From Planctomycetota bacterium (GTDB taxonomy: Bacteria > Planctomycetota > Phycisphaerae > Phycisphaerales > Phycisphaeraceae): 64,000 nucleotides of DNA. The notes beneath the pieces were generated by a model. It saw only the letters and a program-made list of their open reading frames with translations, was not told the DNA's origin and did no database searches. The stretch is from contig JAIOPN010000049.1 in NCBI GenBank assembly GCA_021413865.1, forward strand, positions 1 through 64,000, in the 5' to 3' direction. Below are positions 8,709 through 16,686 of this stretch, piece after piece. Both the position numbers and the translations under genes were made by a program. The first letter of the stretch is position 1. Each line of letters starts with the position of its first letter.

Positions 8709-8987
8709 CCGGTGTCTCCGTGCCCGAGCCGCAACTGGGACAACGACGATACAAGAGCGAACTGTCGCTTCGGGCAGTGTACCCACATCTTCAGTCTGAA
8801 GGATGGAATCACGCTGGGCCGGCCTTCCGAACCTATACCGCCGACCGTCCGTTCTATTCGCCGTGACCGACAAGGAAATGCATTCGCGATGAGTGATTAC
8901 GAGTATCCGGGGGGCCGATGGGGCGTCGGCAAGGCGGTGGTGGGCATCGACCCGGTTGCATGGCTGGCTGAATGGGACGGCCACGTC

Positions 8988-9066
8988 GAGCGCTTGTACG
9001 AGTCCTTGCACGTCCGAACCGACAACTGGTACGAAAGCCCGAACGGGTGCCAGTCCGTCGCAGTCG
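8988..9066 (+). repeat. Island repeat, copy B
   Basis: A slightly divergent copy of the repeat core (GAGTCCTTGCACGTCCGAAC ... GGGTGCCAGTCCGTCGCAG), the most diverged of the six. It is not followed by tRNA or integrase sequence. It lies about 280 bp upstream of the DUF4838 start. Confidence 0.8.
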
Positions 9067-9131
9067 TCTTCTCATTTCCGTCGAACATTCAACCTTGTTT
9101 CCGTGGCTCTGGCTCCTATGATCAATAGTGA

Positions 9132-9264
9132 AGCCGGAGCGAGCAGATCCGCTCCGTGTCGGATGACTAGTTGAAGGGCAGCCCAGTCGTAGATAGGAGG
9201 CCCGTCCACGAGTAAGACGACGTGCGTGAATGCCTTAGGGCGTTTTCGCACGTCGGTTTTTTTT
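9132..9264 (+). ncRNA. Candidate small RNA ending in a strong intrinsic terminator
   Basis: GGAGCG/CGCTCC forms a hairpin at 9132-9151. CGACGTGCG (9218-9226) pairs perfectly with CGCACGTCG (9247-9255) and is followed by eight Ts (9257-9264), an excellent Rho-independent terminator on the plus strand. No credible plus-strand gene ends just before it, so a short RNA, or an unrecognised leader of the CsbD gene at 9310, is possible. A 70-residue minus-strand frame covers the same bases but has no recognisable domain. Confidence 0.45.
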
Positions 9265-9309
9265 ACGTTCGGTTCTTTCAGCAACCTCTAACAACGGGAG
9301 TAACGCATC

Positions 9310-9486
9310 ATGAGTGGCAAAACAGATGTGGTGAAAGGGCGAGTTAAGGAAGCCGCCGGGGCTTTGACCGGCAACGACAAGCTTCGCGCGGAGGGAAAGA
9401 CCGACCAAGCGATCGGCAAGGTCAAGCAGGTCGCCGAGAAGGTCGTCGACCAGGTCGGACGAGCCGCGAAAAAAGTACGAAAGTGA
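9310..9486 (+). CDS. CsbD family stress protein
   Basis: 58 residues, preceded by a purine-rich site (ACGGGAG). It has the CsbD hallmark: V-KGRVKEAAGALTGNDKLRAEGK-DQA-GKVKQ. CsbD proteins are small, highly charged and helical; they are induced by general stress in Bacillus and common in many phyla, and their biochemical role is unknown. The short tail (VVDQVGRAAKKVRK) is basic. A 27-residue membrane peptide follows about 80 nt downstream, a pairing often seen in stress gene sets. Confidence 0.9.
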   Translation: MSGKTDVVKGRVKEAAGALTGNDKLRAEGKTDQAIGKVKQVAEKVVDQVGRAAKKVRK

Positions 9487-9567
9487 AGTTGACGCAGCGT
9501 GTAAACGGGTACGTTTATGTTTCGGGCCGAAGACGGCTCGGTTCAGCCGCAGCGAAAGGAAAAGGCC

Positions 9568-9651
9568 ATGGGATTGATCCTCTTAATCGTCGTGTTAGTC
9601 GTGCTGTTTGGCGGAGGTGGTGGTTACTACTGGAACCGTAGAAGACGGTAA
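9568..9651 (+). CDS. 27-residue glycine-rich single-pass membrane peptide
   Basis: ATG at 9568 with an upstream AAAGGA. The peptide is one hydrophobic helix (GLILLIVVLVVLF) followed by five glycines, YYWN and four basic residues, including the RRRR end. It resembles the small DUF3309-type membrane proteins found beside CsbD genes, although it is shorter than most of them. It is too short for database-independent proof; a clear start site and well-formed membrane/basic pattern support a real gene. Confidence 0.6.
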   Translation: MGLILLIVVLVVLFGGGGGYYWNRRRR

Positions 9652-9656
9652 GGAGA

Positions 9657-9900
9657 CCCCAAGATCCGGGGAGTACGAGTTGAGCGCTTGTACGAGTCCT
9701 TGCACGTCCGAACCGCCAACTGGTACGAAAACCCGCACGGGTGCCAGTCCGTTGTAGTCACCCCCAGTCACCTGTAGTCACATCGACCCCGCGCGGGGCT
9801 CGGGGCGGGGTCGTCGTAAGTCTTGATTGGGTGGGGAGACAGTCGCTTCCTGTCGCCTCCAGTCGCCTGTAGTCACTTGCTGACGTGCCGGGCAAGAAAA
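9657..9900 (+). repeat. Island repeat, copy C, with tRNA-flanking extension
   Basis: Contains the repeat core plus a long extension (GTAAGTCTTGATTGGGTGGG ... TGACGTGCCGGGC) that leads directly into the duplicated tRNA-Gly half at 9901. The same core, extension and tRNA order is present at 32225-32518, so C and F are long direct repeats bracketing 22 kb. Confidence 0.9.
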
Positions 9901-9941
9901 GCGGGTGAGGGGACTCGAACCCCTAACATTCAGATTGGAAA
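9901..9941 (-). repeat. Attachment site: duplicated 3' half of tRNA-Gly
   Basis: These 41 bases are identical to the 3' half of the tRNA-Gly(TCC) gene at 32447-32518, from the acceptor stem through the T arm to the anticodon loop, and identity stops at the loop (GGAAA then CC instead of TC). That is the expected scar when a tyrosine integrase recombines into a tRNA 3' end and rebuilds the tRNA at the far side. It therefore marks the left end of the element lying between here and 32447. Confidence 0.9.
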
Positions 9942-10066
9942 CCTGAGGGGTAGAGGATGTATCGCTTGACTCAAACAAGACTTGTGGGTTGCCCACCCTT
10001 TGCAAGCACGAATCCTTGCAGGTTGGTTACGTTAGGGTGAGGCCCAACGAATAGCAATGATTTCTC

Positions 10067-10094
10067 TTGACTACGGACTCTTGAGTCTTATTAT
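10067..10094 (+). promoter_or_regulatory. Sigma-70-like promoter candidate
   Basis: TTGACT at 10067-10072, then 16 nt, then TATTAT at 10089-10094 (an alternative -10, TTATAA, begins 2 nt later). The match to the -35/-10 consensus is good and the surroundings are unusually AT-rich for this DNA. It points at the structured region 10100-10382. Confidence 0.5.
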
Positions 10095-10099
10095 AAAAA

Positions 10100-10382
10100 T
10101 GGAGCCGCAGAGCAGAGGGTGAGATGTCTGAAGGCGGCTGGCAGGATTTCGGGGGCGAAGCACGGGGCCAATTGACACGGCCCACATCAGAAGGTGCTTC
10201 GGGAAGCAGTAGGGCCGACCGTTTTACGGCTGGGTGTTCGACCCGGGCCGCAACTGACGGTCGGCCATCTTTATGGGTGATTCCCGTCGTCGGTGCAATG
10301 AAAGAAAGGCGATGTCACCGCCGACCGTTATTCCCCTGCCCAGATGGATTGAGTCTCATGATGACTCCAAGCACGCTTTTTT
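10100..10382 (+). ncRNA. Structured RNA candidate (three nested hairpins), possible leader of the nitrate operon
   Basis: Hairpin 1: CGAAGCAC (10156-10163) pairs with GTGCTTCG (10194-10201), with an inner GGGCC/GGCCC. Hairpin 2: GGCCGACCGT (10213-10222) pairs perfectly with ACGGTCGGCC (10257-10266), with inner CGGC/GCCG and GGGT/ACCC. Hairpin 3: GTCGTCGGTG (10286-10295) pairs with CACCGCCGAC (10316-10325) with one mismatch. A short GAGTC/GACTC stem and six Ts close the region at 10382, where the transposon begins. A 97-residue frame (10124-10417) spans it with a fair ribosome site, but it runs into the transposon end and has no recognisable domain. It matches no RNA family I know. Confidence 0.5.
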
Positions 10383-10413
10383 GGGCAATAATATACTTGA
10401 CTCCGGTAGCCGA
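10383..10413 (+). repeat. Left terminal inverted repeat of the transposon
   Basis: Starts GGGCAATAATATAC and continues TTGACTCCGG. It agrees with the reverse complement of 14585-14615 at 26 of 31 positions by eye. The transposase ATG lies about 20 bp inside. Confidence 0.85.
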
Positions 10414-10431
10414 CTAGGGTAAGATTTAGGC

Positions 10432-11382
10432 ATGGAAACGAAGAACACCATGCCCGAGACGCTAATCCAAGCCGTTCGCACCTTTTCCGATCTGGACTAC
10501 GCAACGGCTTTCTTCGCTCAAATCCGCTGGCCCAAGGGTGTCCGCTGCCCGCACTGCGGCTCGGATCAGGTCGATTACATGGCCGCGCGGCGTCTCTGGC
10601 AGTGCCGCGCCAAGCATGCCCGCAATCAGTTCTCGGTCAAGGTCGGCACGATCTTTGAAGAGTGCAAGCTGACGATCGACAAGTGCCTCATCGCAATCTG
10701 GCTGGAGGTCAACGCCAAGAACAGCATCAGCAGCTATGAGGTTGCCCGGCACCTTGGCGTCACGCAAAAGACGGCTTGGTTCCTCCAGCAGCGCATCCGG
10801 CTCGCCATGCAGGTCGGGACGTTCGACAAGATGCTCAAGGGTGAGGTCGAAGTCGATGAGACGTTCATCGGCGGCAAGGCCCGCAACATGCACCCCGGCA
10901 AGCGCAAGGCCAAAGGGCGCGGTGCAACGGGCAAGGCGGTCGTCATGGGGCTGTTGGAGCGGCACGGTGAGGTTCGCACCCTTGTGGTCGACAACACGAA
11001 GCGCCGCACGCTCAAGCCCCACATTCACGCCCACGTCGAGAAGGGGACGCAAGTGTTCACCGACGCGCTCGCCTCTTACGCGGGCCTGAATCCCGAATAC
11101 GTCCATCAGGTGATCGACCATGCCGAGTGCTACGCCAAGGGCAACATTCACACGAACGGGCTGGAGAATTATTGGAGCCTGTTCAAGCGGTGCATCAAGG
11201 GCACGCACGTTTCGGTTGAGCCGTTCCATCTTTTTCGGTACTTGGATGCCGAGGCTTTCCGATACAATAACCGCAAGACGACGGACGGCGAGCGGTTCCT
11301 GGGCGTGCTCAAAGGCGCGGCGGGCAAGCGCCTGACGTACAAGGGTCTGATCGGTGAGGCGTTGCAGGTGTCGGCAGCATAA
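10432..11382 (+). CDS. IS1595 family (ISXO2-like) transposase
   Basis: 316 residues, complete. The N-terminus has the family's zinc ribbon (RCPHCGSDQV ... LWQCRAKH), then an HTH-like helix (SSYEVARHLGVTQKTAWFLQQRIR), then the ISXO2-like DDE domain: D in EVDETFIGG near residue 142, D in VFTDALASY near 210, and the final acidic position in NGLENYWSLFKR near 245. It catalyses cut-and-paste or copy-type movement of the element. Nothing suggests inactivation. Alternative upstream starts are possible but MET at 10432 is sound; the second Met (10450) would shorten it by six residues. Confidence 0.95.
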   Translation: METKNTMPETLIQAVRTFSDLDYATAFFAQIRWPKGVRCPHCGSDQVDYMAARRLWQCRAKHARNQFSVKVGTIFEECKLTIDKCLIAIWLEVNAKNSISSYEVARHLGVTQKTAWFLQQRIRLAMQVGTFDKMLKGEVEVDETFIGGKARNMHPGKRKAKGRGATGKAVVMGLLERHGEVRTLVVDNTKRRTLKPHIHAHVEKGTQVFTDALASYAGLNPEYVHQVIDHAECYAKGNIHTNGLENYWSLFKRCIKGTHVSVEPFHLFRYLDAEAFRYNNRKTTDGERFLGVLKGAAGKRLTYKGLIGEALQVSAA

Positions 11383-11411
11383 GCCGCGTCAGCGGCGCGG
11401 GAAGCGTCGCA

Positions 11412-12164
11412 ATGGCCAAAAACCTAAAGATTGAGCTTTCGGGTGAAGGCGAAAAGCTCACGGTCAAGACGCTAATTGAACGTCTTGAGGGAGCGCTTGC
11501 GATGCTGCGCTCGCTTGCTCCCGACGGCGAGTGGGAAGTCGTCATGGTTCGGATGAATAGCCCACTCCAAATAGCGATCAGGAATCCCCGCGCGGATCGG
11601 GCCGTTCGCCAGCATTTTACTGCCCTGCGCAAAATCAAAACAAGTTCTGTGCGCCCGCCGCATCTTACCGATACGGCGATTGACAGCACCCTACAGCTCG
11701 CCGAATCGGTAGAGGCGTATGGGCATCAACCGCTTCGCATGTCCTACGGAAGAGCCCGCGTCGAGATTACGCCGGAAGCCAAGTCAAATCTTGAAACGAT
11801 GGCGGCTACTGCGCGCCATTATTATTACGAAATGACGACTATTCGCGGAATGCTTTATGAAGTCGTCTCTGGGCTTGGTATTTATAGATTCAGAATTGAA
11901 GACCCCGTTACCAAAAAGCATATTCAATGTAATTTTCAGCCCGATCGCCTGAAGGAAGTCAAGGACGCGCTTCAAGAGAAGGCGCAACGGGTGGAGGTTT
12001 ATGGTCGCGCGAAATGCTCCAGTTCTGGCGAAATCAAGTCCATAGATGTGCGCGATATTCGGCCGCTTGTGGACGACGGCGCGCTTATAAGTGAAGCTCC
12101 CGGCATCGACATAACTGGCGGCGCTGATTCTGTAGAACACGTCGAAAGGATAAGGGGGCGTTGA
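11412..12164 (+). CDS. Unknown protein, partner of the PIN gene in the transposon
   Basis: A 250-residue protein I do not recognise. It has no signal peptide or membrane helix. The N-terminal 60 residues hold a leucine-rich helical segment (TLIERLEGALAMLRSLAP); the middle contains QHFTALRKIKTSS; the C-terminal half is predicted beta-rich (YRFRIEDPVTKKHIQCNFQPDRLKEVKDALQEKAQRVEVYGRAK), like a small nucleic-acid-binding or OB-like region. It overlaps the PIN gene by 4 nt (TTGA), so the two are co-translated. The arrangement recalls toxin-antitoxin pairs, but the protein is much larger than usual antitoxins. Confidence 0.7.
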   Translation: MAKNLKIELSGEGEKLTVKTLIERLEGALAMLRSLAPDGEWEVVMVRMNSPLQIAIRNPRADRAVRQHFTALRKIKTSSVRPPHLTDTAIDSTLQLAESVEAYGHQPLRMSYGRARVEITPEAKSNLETMAATARHYYYEMTTIRGMLYEVVSGLGIYRFRIEDPVTKKHIQCNFQPDRLKEVKDALQEKAQRVEVYGRAKCSSSGEIKSIDVRDIRPLVDDGALISEAPGIDITGGADSVEHVERIRGR

Positions 12165-12709
12165 GCACTCCACTTACAAAAATCGCGTGGGACTCCAATA
12201 TCGTTATCGACTGCCTTCAAAAAAAGGAGCCTCGATATAAATGGATTGCGCCCATGTTGAAGGAGGCCGAAGCGGGCAGTCTCCTAATCGTGCTTTCCTC
12301 TCTTTCAATTATGGAGACAACCCGGATCGACGGCAAGGCAATCCATGAGCACGACGGTATCATAAAAGCGTTCTTTGATAAGCCATATATTGATCTACAC
12401 GCATGCGATCGAAAAATCGCCGAGGCCGCTCGCGGTATTCGTATCAAGCATGATGTGGATGGTGCGGATTCTATTCATTTGGCAACGGCCTCCCTTACGG
12501 AGACGACGATTTTCTTGACGAATGACGGGGACGCGCTGCGGCAAAGGAATAAAGGGAAAAACCCCACCCCGCTCTTGCCCCACGACGGAAAGATCAAAAC
12601 GCCGTCCGGCATTCTTCGGATCATGACCCCTGAATCTTACGACAAGATGTGCCAAACCGCCGCCCATCCGATTTACGCGGACGTTATAAATAAACCGTCT
12701 GGCGGTTGA
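12161..12709 (+). CDS. PIN-domain nuclease-like protein
   Basis: 182 residues from a TTG start (GGGGGCG upstream) overlapping the previous stop. PIN-domain landmarks: D in AWDSNIVIDCL near residue 11; the mid-domain METTR near residue 50; the GADSIHLATASL block near residue 102; and TNDGDALR near residue 122. These supply the acidic metal-binding site of PIN ribonucleases. The C-terminal 40 residues are not part of the standard fold. PIN proteins are typically VapC-like toxins or RNA-processing nucleases. Here it lies between an unknown protein and a methyltransferase inside a transposon, so a defence or addiction role is inferred. Confidence 0.85.
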   Translation: MSTPLTKIAWDSNIVIDCLQKKEPRYKWIAPMLKEAEAGSLLIVLSSLSIMETTRIDGKAIHEHDGIIKAFFDKPYIDLHACDRKIAEAARGIRIKHDVDGADSIHLATASLTETTIFLTNDGDALRQRNKGKNPTPLLPHDGKIKTPSGILRIMTPESYDKMCQTAAHPIYADVINKPSGG

Positions 12710-12712
12710 GGT

Positions 12713-14386
12713 ATGACCGACAACATCCTTTATTATGGCGACAATCTGAAAGTGCTCCGTGAGCACGTAGCCGACGAGTCGGTTGATCTTGTGTACCTTG
12801 ACCCGCCGTTCAACTCCAACGCCGATTACAACGTGTTGTTTGCAGAGAAGGACGGCACGCAAGCCGCCTCGCAAATCAAAGCGTTTGGCGATACATGGCA
12901 CTGGGATCAATCGGCGGCAATGGCGTTTCAGGAAGTGGTGGAGGCGGGAGGGAAGGTCTCACAAGTCATGCAGGCGTTTCGCGCATTCCTTGGCGAGAAT
13001 GACATGCTTGCGTATTTGTCGATGATGGCCCCGCGATTGGCAGACCTACGCCGCGTACTCAAGCCAACCGGAAGCATCTATCTTCATTGCGATCCTACCG
13101 CCAGCCACTACCTCAAGCTGTTACTCGATGCGGTGTTCGGTCCGGAGAACTTTTGCAATGAGGTCATTTGGAAAAGAACGCACGCGCATGGTTCAGCAAA
13201 ACGGTTCGGACCAGTGCATGATTCTCTTTTGTTTTATGGGCGCAGCAAAAATTATCTTTGGACGAATCCGCGATCAGCGCATGACCCCGGCTACATTGAA
13301 AAACATTTTCACGCCGACAAGAGCGGGAGATTGTTCTCGCCCATCACGCTAACCGGATCAGGAACCAGAACAGGGGAGAGTGGCAAGCCGTGGAAAGGGG
13401 TTGACCCTACAGACTCGGGTCGCCATTGGGCGATTCCGGGAAGGGTGATGGCAAGACTCGGTCTTTCCGGAGATACGGTTCAAGAGTGTCTTGATAAATT
13501 AGATGCGGCGGGCCGCATCTATTGGCCCGAAAAAGAAGATGGTAAGCCTCGACTGAAATGGTACGCGGATGAACTGGAAGGTGTAGCGTTACCGGATATG
13601 TGGAGCGACATTGCGCCTATATCCGCACAAGCGGCGGAACGGTTGGGATACCCAACCCAAAAACCCGAGGCGTTGCTAGAACGAATCATTCAAGCCAGCA
13701 GCAATGAGGGCGATGTTATACTTGATCCGTTTTGCGGCTGTGGAACATCCATAGCGGCAGCACAAAAGATGAACCGCCGATGGATTGGAATTGACATTAC
13801 GCATCTGTCCATCACCCTCATCAAACACCGTCTCTATTCGGCGTTCGGCGAAAACATCAGGAAATCTTACAAGGTCGTCGGCGAGCCAGAGGACGCGAGT
13901 GGCGCGGCACAGCTTGCCACCGACGACCCCTATCAGTTTCAGTGGTGGGCGCTGTCGCTGGTTCACGCCCGACCCGCAGAACAGAAAAAAGGCGCGGACC
14001 AAGGTGTTGATGGTCGGTTGTATTTCCACGACGAAGCGGAGGGCGGGCAAACCAAGCAAGTCATCTTCTCGGTCAAGGCGGGACACACCGGCCCGGCGCA
14101 CGTCCGTGACCTGGGGCACGTCGTCACGCGCGAGAAGGCGCAGATTGGCGTATTGCTCACGATGGAAGAGCCGACGCGACCTATGCGGACGGAAGCGGCG
14201 TCGGCTGGGTTTTACAAGTCGGCTGGCGCTCAATTCCCACAGTTGCAAATCCTGACGGTCACGGAGTTGCTTCAAGGAAAGAAGATCGACATGCCCGCGT
14301 GGCATGACCGGCGCACGTTCAAATCCGCGCCGAAGGTCAAGGGAAAAGATCAAACACCGCAGAACGATTTGTTCAAACCCGAGTAG
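12713..14386 (+). CDS. DNA methyltransferase (beta class) fused to a restriction-endonuclease-like domain
   Basis: 557 residues, starting 3 nt after the PIN stop. Motif IV DPPFNSN lies at residues 30-36 and motif [10 protein letters not shown] near 338-346, the order of beta-class N4/N6 methyltransferases; a [14 protein letters not shown] block precedes motif I. Residues about 420-500 ([17 protein letters not shown]... [13 protein letters not shown] ... [14 protein letters not shown]) fit a PD-(D/E)XK fold of the Mrr type, with D near 432 and the V-K motif near 454. The protein could modify and cleave DNA, or the C-terminal domain could serve only in target contact. Both domains appear intact. 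Confidence 0.9.
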   Translation: MTDNILYYGDNLKVLREHVADESVDLVYLDPPFNSNADYNVLFAEKDGTQAASQIKAFGDTWHWDQSAAMAFQEVVEAGGKVSQVMQAFRAFLGENDMLAYLSMMAPRLADLRRVLKPTGSIYLHCDPTASHYLKLLLDAVFGPENFCNEVIWKRTHAHGSAKRFGPVHDSLLFYGRSKNYLWTNPRSAHDPGYIEKHFHADKSGRLFSPITLTGSGTRTGESGKPWKGVDPTDSGRHWAIPGRVMARLGLSGDTVQECLDKLDAAGRIYWPEKEDGKPRLKWYADELEGVALPDMWSDIAPISAQAAERLGYPTQKPEALLERIIQASSNEGDVILDPFCGCGTSIAAAQKMNRRWIGIDITHLSITLIKHRLYSAFGENIRKSYKVVGEPEDASGAAQLATDDPYQFQWWALSLVHARPAEQKKGADQGVDGRLYFHDEAEGGQTKQVIFSVKAGHTGPAHVRDLGHVVTREKAQIGVLLTMEEPTRPMRTEAASAGFYKSAGAQFPQLQILTVTELLQGKKIDMPAWHDRRTFKSAPKVKGKDQTPQNDLFKPE

Positions 14387-14395
14387 GATGAATCC

Positions 14396-14557
14396 ATGAC
14401 ACCGACACGCGAGACAAAGGGCAAGGGCGAGCTTAGCGAAGGCCCAGACGCGGCGGCACGCTTCCGCGCGGCCGTGGCCCATTTGGCATCAGTGCCGCCC
14501 TCAGCGGCCCCACGGCCCCAGCCGCACCACCGGGCCAAGCCGCGCAGGAAGCGGTAA
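14396..14557 (+). CDS. Small basic proline-rich protein following the methyltransferase
   Basis: 53 residues, ATG 10 nt after the methyltransferase stop. It has an acidic/lysine N-terminus, an alanine helix (DAAARFRAAVAHLASV), then a proline-rich basic tail ending AKPRRKR. I do not recognise a family. Its position before the right inverted repeat and its uninterrupted frame suggest a genuine last gene of the passenger operon, though chance is not excluded. Confidence 0.45.
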   Translation: MTPTRETKGKGELSEGPDAAARFRAAVAHLASVPPSAAPRPQPHHRAKPRRKR

Positions 14558-14584
14558 GCGGCGCGGTGGGGGTTTAGGGGGATT

Positions 14585-14615
14585 GACGGCCTCCGGAGTC
14601 AGGTATATTATTACC
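14585..14615 (-). repeat. Right terminal inverted repeat of the transposon
   Basis: Reads CCGGAGTCAGGTATATTATTACCC toward the outside on the plus strand, matching the left end in inverted orientation. Directly beyond it is TTTTTTGA, matching the T-run before the left repeat. Confidence 0.85.
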
Positions 14616-14664
14616 CTTTTTTGAAGGACCGCATGCACACTTTTGGCGGCAGGCGCCGCAGGAG

Positions 14665-15387
14665 ATGACTATGACAGCGATCAGCACCGACTCGACCGTT
14701 GGCCAGCTTGTCGTTCAACGCCCCTCCCGCTCAAGGGTGTTTCAGCGGCTGGGGATCGACTTCTGCTGTGGCGGGAAGAAGCGGCTGTTGGACGCGTGCC
14801 GCGACAAGGGGCTGGACACGGATGAAGTCGTGCAGGCTCTTGCCGCCGACGAGGCCATCTCCGGCCAGGGCGGCGTGGACGTTGCCGGGATGGGGCTCTC
14901 GCAGTTGTGTGACCATATCGAGCAGACGCACCACGCCTATCTACACACCGAGCTGCCTCGCGTGGGCGCGATGGCGAAGAAAGTGGCGGCGGTGCATGGA
15001 GCAAACCACCCGTGGACAGTCGAGCTTGCGTCGGTGTTCGCGGGCTTTTCCGCCGAACTCGATACGCACATGGTCAAAGAGGAGCGGGTGCTGTTCCCTT
15101 GGATCCGCACCCTGGAGAAATCCGGCCGGTGTGATGAGGGGCATTGCAGCGGTTCGATCGCCAACCCGATCCGCATGATGGAGCACGAGCACGATAACGC
15201 GGGGCGGGCGATGGAGCGCATGCGCGAACTGAGCCACGGCTACACGCCGCCACCGGGCGCTTGTAACACGTTCATTGCGATGCTCGACGGTTTGGCGCGT
15301 ATCGAATCCGACATGCACCAGCACGTTCACAAAGAGAACAACATCCTCTTCCCCAAGGCCGCACTGCGCGAGGAATCGACGGCGTAA
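14665..15387 (+). CDS. ytfE: Iron-sulfur cluster repair di-iron protein (RIC/YtfE/ScdA)
   Basis: 240 residues; GCAGGAG precedes ATG 14665 (a second ATG at 14671 is possible). The ScdA N-terminal domain with the paired cysteines (IDFCCGGKK) is at residues about 30-38. The C-terminal hemerythrin-like bundle supplies His/Glu ligands in HIEQTHHAYL, ELDTHMVKEE, MMEHEHDNAG and DMHQHVHKENNILFP. RIC proteins repair Fe-S clusters damaged by nitric oxide or oxidants. It heads the nitrate-reduction operon, fitting protection of the Fe-S rich proteins downstream from reactive nitrogen species. A 4.2 kb transposon sits just 50 bp upstream and has probably separated the gene from its original promoter. Confidence 0.9.
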   Translation: MTMTAISTDSTVGQLVVQRPSRSRVFQRLGIDFCCGGKKRLLDACRDKGLDTDEVVQALAADEAISGQGGVDVAGMGLSQLCDHIEQTHHAYLHTELPRVGAMAKKVAAVHGANHPWTVELASVFAGFSAELDTHMVKEERVLFPWIRTLEKSGRCDEGHCSGSIANPIRMMEHEHDNAGRAMERMRELSHGYTPPPGACNTFIAMLDGLARIESDMHQHVHKENNILFPKAALREESTA

Positions 15388-15624
15388 ATGGGAACTTTTC
15401 CCCTTGATCGAGCGGTCCGTTGGCGAGATCAACTGGAGACAATTGAGCATGAGGTAGAGGCGATAGAGTGCAAGACGGCGGTGCGTCAAGAAGGATAAAT
15501 GAATAGTGCGGGACCGAGCCTGAGTGCCTGATAAGAGATAACATGGCTGAGGCTTCATTGACGCGGTGTATGCCAATGGTCAATGGCCTGTAAGTTTCAG
15601 CGGTGTACGGGCACAGGGGCCGCG

Positions 15625-16686
15625 ATGCGACGAGATAAAATAATCGCTACAGCCATGGGAGCTCTGGCCACGCTGGTGCTTGCCGGGTTGATCGTGATCG
15701 GTTCGCGGAATCTGGCGCACTTCGACGCGGCACTGGTCGGATACACTTTTGCGACGGTGTTCGCTGTCTTCGGCATTGTGTACCGCTATGCGATGTGGTT
15801 GCAGCGGCCGCCTACAAAGATGTACTGGCGGCGCGGGTGGCAGGTCTTTTTCCTCCAACCCCGATATCTCCTGAGCAACATGGTCGAACTGGCGCGACGC
15901 TTCGCCGTCGAGTTCGTGGCCAACCGTTTCATCTGGCGGCGCGGCAAGGCGCGTTGGGGCGCTCATTGGCTCATCATGTGGGGCTGTCTCCTCGCGGCCG
16001 CCATCACATTCCCCCTAGTATTCGGGTGGATCCACTTTGAGACCGTGCCGGGCAACCTCGACTGGTACCGCGCCTATCTCTTCGGCTTCCCGACGGTGGC
16101 GTTTCCCGTTCATTCGCTGTTTGGCTTCATGGTTTTCCACGGGCTGGTGTGGGCGTCTTTCCTCGTGATCGCCGGCGTGATGCTCGCGATGCGCCGACGG
16201 ATGACCGACCACGGCGCCGCCGCGGTGCAGCAGTTCGGGGAAGACTTCCTGCCCCTGATCCTGCTCTTTGCTATCAGCGTCACGGGCCTGATGCTCACCG
16301 CGAGCTACACGTGGATGAAGGGTTACGCCTACGACTTCCTCGCGATTCTCCATGCGATCACGGTCATCTTCACGCTGTTGTGGCTCCCATTCGGGAAGTT
16401 TTTCCACATCTTCCAGCGGCCGGCGCAGCTCGGGGTGAGTTTTTACAAGGACGTTGGGCGACAGACCGAACAAGCGGCGTGCCGCCGGTGCGGGCGGGCG
16501 TTCGCTTCAAAGATGATGGTGCAGGACTTGATTACCGTCGAGCGGGAATTGGGCTTCCAATACGAAGTGGATCGCGACGATACGGAGCACTTCCAGTGGG
16601 TCTGCCCCAAGTGCCGCAGGGCGCTGTTCGGTCTGGCGCAGGGCGCGATGTGGGCGGCACAACACGAAATCGAGGCACGACCATGA
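15625..16686 (+). CDS. Cytochrome b-like membrane protein with C-terminal CxxC pairs, nitrate reductase-associated
   Basis: 353 residues from ATG 15625 (AGGGG upstream; ATG 15583 would add 14). About six hydrophobic segments are visible, with histidines in or beside them ([40 protein letters not shown]), like the NarI/HdrE group of di-heme quinol dehydrogenases. The cytoplasmic tail holds CRRCGR and CPKCRR, a likely rubredoxin- or zinc-type site. It probably passes electrons between quinol and the Fe-S proteins encoded downstream. Its stop overlaps the start of the cupin gene. The heme assignment is inferred from histidine spacing; it is not shown. Confidence 0.65.
   Translation: MRRDKIIATAMGALATLVLAGLIVIGSRNLAHFDAALVGYTFATVFAVFGIVYRYAMWLQRPPTKMYWRRGWQVFFLQPRYLLSNMVELARRFAVEFVANRFIWRRGKARWGAHWLIMWGCLLAAAITFPLVFGWIHFETVPGNLDWYRAYLFGFPTVAFPVHSLFGFMVFHGLVWASFLVIAGVMLAMRRRMTDHGAAAVQQFGEDFLPLILLFAISVTGLMLTASYTWMKGYAYDFLAILHAITVIFTLLWLPFGKFFHIFQRPAQLGVSFYKDVGRQTEQAACRRCGRAFASKMMVQDLITVERELGFQYEVDRDDTEHFQWVCPKCRRALFGLAQGAMWAAQHEIEARP

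Larger units (their letters stand above)
10383..14615 (+). mobile_element. IS1595-type transposon with passenger genes (4.2 kb)
   Basis: It is bounded by imperfect inverted repeats of about 31 bp (10383-10413 and 14585-14615), both reading GGGYAATAATATACYTGACTCCGG from the outside. It contains an intact ISXO2/IS1595-type transposase and four passenger frames: unknown protein, PIN protein, methyltransferase-nuclease fusion, and a small basic protein. Six Ts flank each end; the family usually makes 8-bp target duplications, so TTTTTT may be a shortened or partial one. The insertion lies between a promoter/structured RNA and the nitrate operon. Confidence 0.85.

Noticed and set aside
9072-9284. 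70-residue minus-strand frame over the candidate small RNA
   Set aside because: No ribosome site or recognisable domain; its beginning overlaps the T-run of a plus-strand terminator.
10124-10417. 97-residue frame over the structured RNA
   Set aside because: Runs into the transposon inverted repeat and has no domain; the nested hairpins explain the region better, although the ribosome site is fair.
15388-15582. FNR/Dnr-type site (TTGAT ... ATCAA) before the membrane protein gene
   Set aside because: The half-sites at about 15401 and 15428 are too far apart for an FNR box.
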